The translations under genes were made by a program, and so were the position numbers. The notes under the pieces are model-generated. The model did no database searches, was not told the origin of the DNA, and worked only from the letters and a program-made list of their open reading frames with translations. A stretch of 42,273 bases of DNA from Hyphomicrobiales bacterium (GTDB taxonomy: Bacteria > Pseudomonadota > Alphaproteobacteria > Rhizobiales > Methyloligellaceae): positions 1 to 42,273 of the forward strand of contig JAJFHP010000071.1 in the NCBI GenBank assembly GCA_021775555.1, written 5' to 3'. The first letter of the stretch is position 1. Every line of letters starts with the position of its first letter. Below, one piece after another: positions 33,025 to 40,668 of this stretch.

Positions 33025-34299
33025 ATGGTCAGTCGGTTTGTTTCCGGTTTCAGTGCCGCGTTTGTGTGCGTGCTGTACTTTGTGATCGCAAGTTCGGCTC
33101 AGGCGCAGGATGCGCCCTCGAACGCAGATCTCTTCAAAATGATCAAGGCGCTGCAAACGCAGCAGTCAAACCTGGTGAACCAGGTGACGCAGGCGAAAGC
33201 CGAAGCCGAGGCCGCCAAGGCCGAGGCCGCAAGGGCCAAGAGCGAACTGGCGGCAGCCCGGCAGCAGATCGCCAATACGCAGAATGACGTTGCCCGCGTC
33301 GACGCCGCAGTGGCCGATGTTCGCGTGGCGGCAACGACGGCGGCCCCGATTGAGAGCACTCCCGGGACGAGCCTGATGGAACCCCGCGCCAGGGGGGCTT
33401 TCGCCGGGTCCGAGCTGACCTATCTCAAACCCTTTGGCGCCGAGAGGTCCGTCCTAGCGCCAACATTTAATGCTGCACACGTCAAGCAAGCCAACCCGGC
33501 GGCAGATCAGTTTACCCTGACAGAGTATGATTATGAAGCCGCGGCGCGTCTCTGGCTGGGTTATGAGTCCGCAACAGGCAAAGGCGTTCAGGCGACTTAC
33601 TGGGAATACGACCAGGACGCCGATCTCAGCGCACCCTTTATAAAGACGGGTCTCGGTGCGGAATTCGATACCTACACGCCGACGGTCGGAAATTTGCGGG
33701 CTATGGCCCTTGATCTCGAACTCACCAAGCTGGCGCAGTTTGATGGCTGGGATATGACCCTGTCCGGCGGTCTGCGCTACGCCGAGTTCGACCAGTCCGA
33801 AGAATTTCAGTTATTGTCGGATGGAGGCACCCCATTAACTGTCGGCATGTTCGACAGGCGGGAATTCCGGGGGCTCGGCCCAACGGGTTCTCTCTCGGCG
33901 CGCCGGCGGCTCGGCAACTCCAACCTGTCTCTGGTGTCGAAGACCAGGGGCGCTCTGCTTTATGGCCATGGCAAGCGCGATACGAATATACGTGGAAATG
34001 ATCTCGATGCCGTCGTCGTCCCCAATAATGAAGAAAGGCTGATCAGCAGTGAGGATAGTCTGCTGTTCACTCTGGAACAGAAACTCTCTCTGGAATGGGA
34101 GCGCATTCTGGCCAATGGCGCCGCCATCACATTAGGTGTAGGCGTGGAAGGACAGCTGTGGGGCGGCACCGGGGACATCGGAAGTCCCGTGAACAATGAC
34201 GGAAATCAGACACGTCTCTTCAATAATCCGAGTGATAACACAGGCTTTGCCGGTTTCAACCTCTTCGGCGCTTACAAGAAGGCTCTGGGTGGTCAGTAG
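33025..34299 (+). CDS. Outer-membrane beta-barrel protein, Lpg1974/MOMP-like
   Basis: A 424-residue protein. The start at 33025 has GGGGGGACGTT upstream and gives a signal peptide (MVSRFVSGFSAAFVCVLYFV..., cleavage after AQA). A coiled-coil segment of about 75 residues, rich in Ala, Lys, Glu and Gln (DLFKMIKALQTQQSNLV, AKAEAARAKSEL), precedes the barrel, as in porins that reach into the periplasm or bind peptidoglycan. The barrel part has alternating strands such as ARLWLGYESATGKGVQATYW and DMTLSGGLRYAEF and ends NLFGAYKKALGGQ. The Lpg1974 assignment rests on the general pattern (ELTYLKPFG start, GAYKKAL-type end). Role in passive transport or adhesion is unknown. Confidence 0.72.
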   Translation: MVSRFVSGFSAAFVCVLYFVIASSAQAQDAPSNADLFKMIKALQTQQSNLVNQVTQAKAEAEAAKAEAARAKSELAAARQQIANTQNDVARVDAAVADVRVAATTAAPIESTPGTSLMEPRARGAFAGSELTYLKPFGAERSVLAPTFNAAHVKQANPAADQFTLTEYDYEAAARLWLGYESATGKGVQATYWEYDQDADLSAPFIKTGLGAEFDTYTPTVGNLRAMALDLELTKLAQFDGWDMTLSGGLRYAEFDQSEEFQLLSDGGTPLTVGMFDRREFRGLGPTGSLSARRRLGNSNLSLVSKTRGALLYGHGKRDTNIRGNDLDAVVVPNNEERLISSEDSLLFTLEQKLSLEWERILANGAAITLGVGVEGQLWGGTGDIGSPVNNDGNQTRLFNNPSDNTGFAGFNLFGAYKKALGGQ

Positions 34300-34363
34300 C
34301 CCGCAGTGTCACGCCGGCGCGAAATCGCCTTGCGCATCGCGGGCGACGGGTTCACCATGAACC

Positions 34364-34497
34364 GTCATTCCGGCGAAAGCCGGAATCCATTAGGGCCGTG
34401 ATAAATCCTCCGCAGATAAAAGCTGGATTCCGGATCGCGCAGCGGATTGAACTCACGGGCATACCCATCGTCCGGACCGCCGCTTGTCCGGAATGAC
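34364..34497. repeat. REP-like palindrome pair, second arm expanded
   Basis: GTCATTCCGGCGAAAGCCGGAATCCA at its full length (34364-34389) is a classic extragenic hairpin. The second arm (34424-34497) begins TGGATTCCGG and ends CCGGAATGAC, the reverse complement ends of the same element, but has some 50 bases in place of the short loop. It lies in the spacer after the porin gene, before the HlyD gene end. Confidence 0.75.
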
Positions 34498-34518
34498 GGC
34501 AATTTATGCGTGATTTAT

Positions 34519-35853
34519 CTAGCGCTCCGAGAAGCCGATATCGAGCGAGCGGTAGACCGGTTTCAGCAGATATTTCACAAGCGATTTGGAGCCGGTGATG
34601 ATATCGGCCTGAACCACCATTCCCGGCTGGATAAGACGCCGCCTGTTGCCTTCGCCTACATGGCGCTGGTCAAGTTTCACTATTGCCTTGTAATAGGGCT
34701 CACCTTCTTCATTCTTGAACGTGGAAGCCGAGATTACGTTGACCTTGCCCTTTACGATGCCGAACACATTCGGGTCGAAAGTGGAGAGTTTAACCTCAAC
34801 GATATCGCCCTTCTTAACATGGCCGACATCTTTCGGATCGACGCGGACCTCAGCAACAACATTCGAGTCGAGCGGAACCACCTTGGCAACCAGGTCACCC
34901 GGTTTCACCACTTCTCCCGGCGTCTTCTGCGCCAGTTCATGCACGATGCCCTTGATGGGGGATTTCACCACCAGCCGGTCCACCCGGTCTTCATGCTTGC
35001 CGACCTGCTGGTCAAGTTCGGCAAGTTCGGCGGAGACCTTGGAGCGTTCCTCGTTGAGCAATTTGAGAGCTTCGGCTGTTCCGCCGATAAGTGCGCTTTT
35101 TGCCTCGTTCAGATGTTCCCTGGCGGCATCGCGGCGTCCAATAGTTGAAAAATACCGGGCCTTGACCTCTTCCAGGGACGCCTTGGTCTGCAGGAAAGCG
35201 CGCCGCGAGGTGTAGCCGGATTTGAGCAGTTTGGCGCGGATGGCAAGCTGCTCTTCGTTGATCTCGATTTGGGTCTCGAGGCTTCCGGCTTCCAGCTTTG
35301 CCGCCTCATATTCGGCTTCACGCTGCGAAACCCTGGCCCCCAATGCCCGTCGTTCCTGGGAAATCTGGTCGCGTTTGGCAGTGTAGACCTGCATCTGTTC
35401 GGACGCCAGGTCAGGATAGTTGTTTTCCACCGTCATCAGTTCGGGTTTGCGCTCTTCGATGATCGCGCTGAGGGCTTCTTTCTGTAACCTGAGAGATGCC
35501 GCGCGGACATGAAGCTGGTTGAGGTCACTGGCAGCGGCAACCGGACTCAAATGCACCAGCACCGTGCCTGCTTCAACCTGCTGCCCCTCGCGCACATTGA
35601 TGCTTTCAACCTGTCCGCCTTCGAGATGCTGGATTGTCTGGACATGGCCCGAAGGTGCGATTTCGCCGTGGCCAATGGCCAACTCGCGCATTTCCGCAAA
35701 AGACGCCCAAACGAGCGCAGCCAGAAACAGCATGCTGAACAGGTTGGCGAGCTTCCCGAACATATGCGGGATGCGTCCGTCCTCCAGTTCAGCAGGCAAT
35801 GTGAAGCGTTGGCCGCGTATATCCGGCTCACTACTCCAGCCTGGCTGCCACAT
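34519..35853 (-). CDS. Type I secretion membrane-fusion protein (HlyD/LapC family)
   Basis: A 444-residue adaptor. The ATG at 35853 has GACGGAG about 8 bases upstream; a GTG three codons earlier is less likely. A single helix LFSMLFLAALVWASFAEMRE near residue 45 anchors it in the inner membrane. Next are the barrel-sandwich half IQHLEGGQVESINVREGQQV, a long coiled coil (about residues 100-270), the second half VKSPIKGIVHELAQKTPGEV and the C-terminal RLIQPGMVVQADIITG, a strong HlyD-family signature, ending KYLLKPVYRSLDIGFSER. It bridges the ABC exporter encoded just upstream and the TolC-like channel. Confidence 0.94.
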   Translation of the reverse strand: MWQPGWSSEPDIRGQRFTLPAELEDGRIPHMFGKLANLFSMLFLAALVWASFAEMRELAIGHGEIAPSGHVQTIQHLEGGQVESINVREGQQVEAGTVLVHLSPVAAASDLNQLHVRAASLRLQKEALSAIIEERKPELMTVENNYPDLASEQMQVYTAKRDQISQERRALGARVSQREAEYEAAKLEAGSLETQIEINEEQLAIRAKLLKSGYTSRRAFLQTKASLEEVKARYFSTIGRRDAAREHLNEAKSALIGGTAEALKLLNEERSKVSAELAELDQQVGKHEDRVDRLVVKSPIKGIVHELAQKTPGEVVKPGDLVAKVVPLDSNVVAEVRVDPKDVGHVKKGDIVEVKLSTFDPNVFGIVKGKVNVISASTFKNEEGEPYYKAIVKLDQRHVGEGNRRRLIQPGMVVQADIITGSKSLVKYLLKPVYRSLDIGFSER

Positions 35854-35905
35854 GCAGTACACTCCGTCTGGCCCAAATCGCAGCTTTAGGGACAGCGTTT
35901 AAGAT

Positions 35906-38170
35906 TTAGCTAACTTTCTTTTCCTGCATCTGTGCGAGAATTACCGGAACGATCTCATCGGGGGTGCCGTCGGCGGCGACTTGACCCCGGTTAAGGACCA
36001 CCACGCGGTCGGCGCAGCGCATGTGGCTGGGGCGGTGAGTGACCAGTAAGACCGTGGCGTTTCCAGACAAGCTCTTGAGTTTCGCGATAAACGCTTCATC
36101 ACCGGCGCGGTCGAGGCGGCTGCCAGGATCATCCAAAAGAAAAATGGGGCAGTGCTTGACATAGGCGCGCGCGAGAATGAGTTGCTGCAGTACACCATCG
36201 GTCCAGGCCCGCTGGTCAACGGTTTTGATTCGGGTGTCCAGGCCCTCAGGCAGGGATTTTATGAATTCAGCTGCGCCCGCTTCGTTGAGGGCCTTCATCA
36301 TCACCTCCGGCGTGACTTCCGGGTCGGCCAGCTTCAGGTTCTGAGCGACCGTGCCGTAAAACACATCCAGTGCTTCAGGCACATAGGCGACCGATTGCCG
36401 GTACTCGGCTGTATCGATTTGCCGCAAATCGAGCCCATCGGCGCGCACCGAACCCATCTGCGGGCGGTGCAGGCCTGCGACCAGTTTTAACAGTGACGAC
36501 TTGCCCGCCCCCGAATTGCCTGTGATCGCAACCACCTGACCGGGAGGGATGTCGAGGCTTACGCCGCGCAGGGCGGCCTCGGCTGCCGAGTTGTATCGGA
36601 AGCCGGCCTCGATGATCGTGATATGACCGCGGAACTTTCGGCTCACTGTGGCCATCTGGTGTGGGCTGCGTTCAGGCTGCATCCGCATGAGGTTGTTGAC
36701 CTGCTTCATGGTGTCGATGCTTTGTCCCAACTGGTTGAAACCTAAAAAGATGGCCTGGATGGGCGAGAGCAGGCGCCAGACAAGCGCAATCACTGCCACC
36801 AGCGCGCCGATACTCAAATTGCCATCAAGCGCCCTCACCGCGCCGTAGGTGACGGTAGAGACACCAGTCACCATGACAAGCATCTGTGAGGTGGTTTGCA
36901 GGATGGTGTTGAATTGCTGAGCTTTGAACTGGCGCAGCAGGTAGGTGCTGAACAGTGCCTTGCCGCGCTCAATCCAGACATCCTCTGCGCCGTTCTCGCG
37001 CACCGAGCGGCGTTTGTCCGCAAGCTCCATGACGAAGTCGCGTGCCTTCGTGTTGGCGTCGCCTGCCAGCCTGACACGCCTCCGGGTGAGAGGGACCGTT
37101 ACGCCGGCCACGACCAGGAAAACGGTGAACAGCGCAAGAGGAATGAAACCAAGCGGGCCGCTGATCGCGAATATCGCACCGAGGAAGATGAATACGAACG
37201 GCAGGTCTGTGAGGGCGCTGCCCAATTGCCCCACGAACAGGTCTCTGATTGAGCCGAATTGCTTCAGCCGCGAAATTTGGGCCGAAATGGGGGCCGCTTC
37301 CGTCATGGCCAGCGGCAGATGAAGCAATTGCTGCAGGGCGGCAATGGTCACCAGGCTTTCAAATCGAGCCCCGAGAAAGGCGATAACGCGCGCACGGACC
37401 GTTCGCAGGCCCATCTCGCAGCCAAGCAGTATGAGAATACCCGTCAGGAAAAAAAACAGCGTCATGGGAGACTTGGCGCCAATCGCCTTGTCGTAAACAT
37501 TCATGACGTAGATCGGAACGGTCAGCGCCAGCAGGTTCACCACGAAGGCCAGGGCGAAGACGGTGAAGATCGATCGTCTGAACCGGCCAAAGGTATATTG
37601 CACCCAGCCATGTTTGTGGATGGTCTCAAAAATTTCGTCGCCCAGTATGGCGGAGACCAGGAAGACATCACCAGCTGTTTCATCTGCGGCTATGTAGACA
37701 AAAGCTTTCTTCGTACCGTCAAAGATGAGCAGGCGTCCATCTGACTCAATTTTTAGCACGACCGAGACGCTATCGCCGTCGTTCTGGCTGAACAGGCAGG
37801 GCAGCATGCCGGGCCTCAGTTCTGACAGTTTGAAAGCCCGGTGCGTGGTGCGGTAGTTGATCCGCGAAAGAAGAGCGCGAAGGTCGTCAATATCATGAAG
37901 CGGTTCAAGATGCGGCAGCGCCTCCATGAGATGACGTTCCTGGCCGGTCCATTCCAGCGCCAGGAGAAGCGGTTTCAGGCAGGCCGCTGCCGGTGTGGAA
38001 TCATCGAGCTTCTCAAGTTTGCGCCCGGCGCCACTTCCAGCGTAGGTCGCCCCGAGTTGTTCCTGAAGCCCATGTACAGGATTGCCACCTGTTCCTGCGG
38101 CAGCAGGCGGTGTTTCAGCCGCACCAGACTTACTTTGCGTGCCTGTTATTTGTGTTTCGCTCATACTCAT
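35906..38170 (-). CDS. Type I secretion ABC exporter subunit 1 (C39-like N-domain, altered ATPase motifs)
   Basis: A 754-residue exporter subunit. Residues about 60-180 form a C39-peptidase-like domain without catalytic Cys/His, as in LapB/HlyB-type exporters. Six helices occupy about 200-480. In the ATPase, Walker A GNSGAGKS (551-558) and the switch His712 (VTHRPS) are intact, but the Q-loop Gln is Glu599 (YVPEALDVF), the signature is WTDGVLQQ instead of LSGGQ, and the catalytic Glu after Walker B is Asp681 (FLLDDPGS). Its ATG overlaps the stop of the other subunit by four bases. The pair most likely forms a heterodimer. Its probable cargo is the divergent repeat adhesin. Confidence 0.92.
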   Translation of the reverse strand: MSMSETQITGTQSKSGAAETPPAAAGTGGNPVHGLQEQLGATYAGSGAGRKLEKLDDSTPAAACLKPLLLALEWTGQERHLMEALPHLEPLHDIDDLRALLSRINYRTTHRAFKLSELRPGMLPCLFSQNDGDSVSVVLKIESDGRLLIFDGTKKAFVYIAADETAGDVFLVSAILGDEIFETIHKHGWVQYTFGRFRRSIFTVFALAFVVNLLALTVPIYVMNVYDKAIGAKSPMTLFFFLTGILILLGCEMGLRTVRARVIAFLGARFESLVTIAALQQLLHLPLAMTEAAPISAQISRLKQFGSIRDLFVGQLGSALTDLPFVFIFLGAIFAISGPLGFIPLALFTVFLVVAGVTVPLTRRRVRLAGDANTKARDFVMELADKRRSVRENGAEDVWIERGKALFSTYLLRQFKAQQFNTILQTTSQMLVMVTGVSTVTYGAVRALDGNLSIGALVAVIALVWRLLSPIQAIFLGFNQLGQSIDTMKQVNNLMRMQPERSPHQMATVSRKFRGHITIIEAGFRYNSAAEAALRGVSLDIPPGQVVAITGNSGAGKSSLLKLVAGLHRPQMGSVRADGLDLRQIDTAEYRQSVAYVPEALDVFYGTVAQNLKLADPEVTPEVMMKALNEAGAAEFIKSLPEGLDTRIKTVDQRAWTDGVLQQLILARAYVKHCPIFLLDDPGSRLDRAGDEAFIAKLKSLSGNATVLLVTHRPSHMRCADRVVVLNRGQVAADGTPDEIVPVILAQMQEKKVS

Positions 38171-40311
38171 GCGGCTGATCCCTGCATGGGTGCATGTGTT
38201 GAGGCTGGAGTGGCGGCGGTCTGTTGCTGCACCAATGTGGTGTCCTGGAGGGCATAGACCCTTTCGGCAATGGACAGGAATGAGGGCCGGTTGGAGATGA
38301 TGATGGCCGTCATCTGTCCCTTGAGGCTTTCCAATCCCCTGCGCAGTGCCGCATCGCTCTGAAAGTCGAGCAGGGAATTGGCCTCGTCGAAGATCAGGAT
38401 TTTAGGGTTGCGCGCCAGCGCCCGGGCAATGGCGACGCGCTGAAGTAATCCAGAAGAGAGCGTTTGGGCCACGCCTTGTGCGAGCGGGGTATCATAACCA
38501 TCCGGCAGGCAGTGAATTTCGTTTTCCAGCCCGATAAGCTTGGCCGCGTGCTGTGCCGCCTCGATCGCCACCCCCGTGCGGAACATCGTGATATTTTCCA
38601 GAATTGTCCCTTTGAATGTCGCCGAATGGGCAGAGACATAAGCCACGTCCTTGACCTGCAACTGTTCCCTGTTCGGGCAGGACTCAAGTCCACCTATTAG
38701 TACGGAGCCTCTGGTTGGTTTGAGTTCGCCGGTTATGAGTTTAACCAGCGTCGAACGGCCGCTGCCGTCTTCTCCCTTTATGCCGACAAACTCGCCGGGT
38801 CTGACCTCCAGGTTTATATCTGCAAGACAGGACCGTGTCTTCGCGCCCTGATATTCAAATCCCACCTTGTCCAGCTTGATGGAACCGGTTAACTCCCCAG
38901 CCTGGGAATTGGTCAACTCGGTGCTCGCTTCGAGTGTACTGAATTTCGCGGCGCGCTCCTGGGCAAGCTGGATGTTCTGAAACTCGGTCCACATGCCGAT
39001 GCCGCGCAGTACCGGTTGGGTGAGGCGTCCCGACAGTAGCGAGCAACAGGCCAGTCCGCCGATGGAGAGCTCTCCGGCCATTACGAACAGCGCGCCTACC
39101 GAAACCACGGAAATCATCATCAGGTTGGCAAACATGATGCCCATGGATTGAAGCTTGTTGCCGAGCAGAATGGTGTCGTAACTGGCGACTGCGGATCCCT
39201 TTTGCAACCGCTCGAAGCGGCGCAGGATCATTGGCTCCATGGCCAGGCCCTTGAGGGTATGAATTCCGGATAGACATTCCACGAGGAAATCATGTTTCCG
39301 GTTGTCCTGTTCTGAACGGGTCGCCAGCACCTGTTGCAGCCGCTTGCCGTTAAAGGCCGCCAGGGCTCCGAAACCGGCAATTAGCAGAAGCGGTACGATG
39401 ATGAGCGGACCACCAACCAGGCCCAGTACGATAAGGAAAATTCCCGCGAGTGGGATATCCAGGGTAAGTAGGCGCGATTGTCCGCCCTCGAATGCGCTCA
39501 GTTCGCGAACAGCTTCAAGGCCGTCAACCCAGATGCCGGGAGGCTCTTTCTCGACGCGAGCATGCGGGGCTTTGAGCAGACGGGTCACAGCTGAGAGTTG
39601 CGCATCAAAGCCCGCGCGCACGGCGTTCCACCCCAGCAAATAGGATCGCAGGATTTTCAAGACGGCATCCAATGCAAATGCGCCGAACAGGCCAAGCGTC
39701 AACAGCGCCAGAGTTTCTACAGACTGGTTTGGCAGAATGCGGTCATAAATTTGCAAGACTGCCAGCGGCAGGGCCAAGCCCAGGAATGAAGACACGACCG
39801 AGGCCACGATGATTGGTTTCGGCAGTCGCAGACCTTCCTTGAAAATATCCAGCAGGCTATCGAGATTGCGCTTTTTCGCGGCGGCATTTGCCCTGGCCGC
39901 CAGACGTGAAAGGTGATCGGAAGCCAGGCTTTTTCCCTTGGTTTTCCGCGAGTTTTTGCTCTTCACTCTGGGCGCGGGATTGCGTGGCGCATGCGCCTTT
40001 GGAATATCGGGCGGCGGTTCAGCATTGGTGGCAGGTGGATGCGCCGCTCCAGTCGTGGTCGATATATCAGGATTTTCTACTTCGGGCTCTACCGGATCAG
40101 GTTTGAATGGTTCTTCGACTTCGGCCTTGAGGTTTTCCGGGATTATGGCGGTTTTCAGGGGTTTCTTCTTGCGCTTCAGCCATGACTTTTTGGGACGCCG
40201 GTCAACCGCCTTTTCAGTTTCAAATTCTGCCCTCAGACGATTACGCAAACTCTGGACGGTTGGGCGATCACCCACCTCCTTCGCCTCATGGACCAATGAT
40301 TTGTCCAGCAT
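38167..40311 (-). CDS. Type I secretion ABC exporter subunit 2 (degenerate Walker A and H-loop)
   Basis: A 714-residue exporter subunit. Instead of a C39 domain it has a disordered Lys/Pro/Glu-rich cytosolic region to about residue 145. Six membrane helices occupy about 165-435. In the ATPase, Walker A is GEDGSGRS with Arg519 for Lys, the Q-loop Gln is missing (YVSAHSATF), and the switch His is Asn674 (IISNRPS). The signature LSSGLLQR (618-625) and Walker B with catalytic Glu643 (LIFDEANSLLD) are serviceable. These defects complement those of subunit 1. It is first in the transcript, divergent from the adhesin. Confidence 0.92.
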   Translation of the reverse strand: MLDKSLVHEAKEVGDRPTVQSLRNRLRAEFETEKAVDRRPKKSWLKRKKKPLKTAIIPENLKAEVEEPFKPDPVEPEVENPDISTTTGAAHPPATNAEPPPDIPKAHAPRNPAPRVKSKNSRKTKGKSLASDHLSRLAARANAAAKKRNLDSLLDIFKEGLRLPKPIIVASVVSSFLGLALPLAVLQIYDRILPNQSVETLALLTLGLFGAFALDAVLKILRSYLLGWNAVRAGFDAQLSAVTRLLKAPHARVEKEPPGIWVDGLEAVRELSAFEGGQSRLLTLDIPLAGIFLIVLGLVGGPLIIVPLLLIAGFGALAAFNGKRLQQVLATRSEQDNRKHDFLVECLSGIHTLKGLAMEPMILRRFERLQKGSAVASYDTILLGNKLQSMGIMFANLMMISVVSVGALFVMAGELSIGGLACCSLLSGRLTQPVLRGIGMWTEFQNIQLAQERAAKFSTLEASTELTNSQAGELTGSIKLDKVGFEYQGAKTRSCLADINLEVRPGEFVGIKGEDGSGRSTLVKLITGELKPTRGSVLIGGLESCPNREQLQVKDVAYVSAHSATFKGTILENITMFRTGVAIEAAQHAAKLIGLENEIHCLPDGYDTPLAQGVAQTLSSGLLQRVAIARALARNPKILIFDEANSLLDFQSDAALRRGLESLKGQMTAIIISNRPSFLSIAERVYALQDTTLVQQQTAATPASTHAPMQGSAA

Positions 40312-40668
40312 AGGCTTAGTTTCGATTTTACTGGCCCCTAACAGATTCTTTGTTGCACCCTCCCTCCTAGCTCCAATTTCTTAGCCTTACGTTAACCATG
40401 ACGAACTGGCATTGGTTCGCGGGTTGATAAAATACTTGTAAATGTAAGCAACAGTGTTCGTTATGTTAAGTATATATATGCTATAATATATTTAATAAAT
40501 GTTTTAAATGAATTCTATAAGGTTAATAATATGACAATTTAGTATTGTGTTTGTTAACTGCAAATTTAAAACCAAACTATATTTGGCTCCCCATTATCTT
40601 TATGCAAGCCTTTGGCTGGTAAATGTCGTCCCGAACAATGTGGAAGAACCGCTAGATCACGGGGCGTT
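40312..40668. other. AT-rich divergent promoter region between exporter and adhesin genes
   Basis: No gene is seen. The DNA is markedly AT-rich from about 40435 to 40590, unlike the rest of the window. A TATAAT lies at 40482-40487 on plus but no good -35 precedes it, so an activator or other sigma factor is possible. TTAACCAT at 40392-40399 matches a CtrA half-site; the full TTAA-N7-TTAA form is not present. GGGG lies just before the adhesin ATG. Confidence 0.45.

Noticed and set aside
34447-35148. 233-codon plus-strand frame opposite the HlyD gene
   Set aside because: Shadow of the adaptor gene; it starts inside a palindromic repeat.
40392-40399. CtrA binding site
   Set aside because: Only a half-site TTAACCAT is present; the nearby TTAA pairs are spaced 8, not 7, so it is noted but not called.
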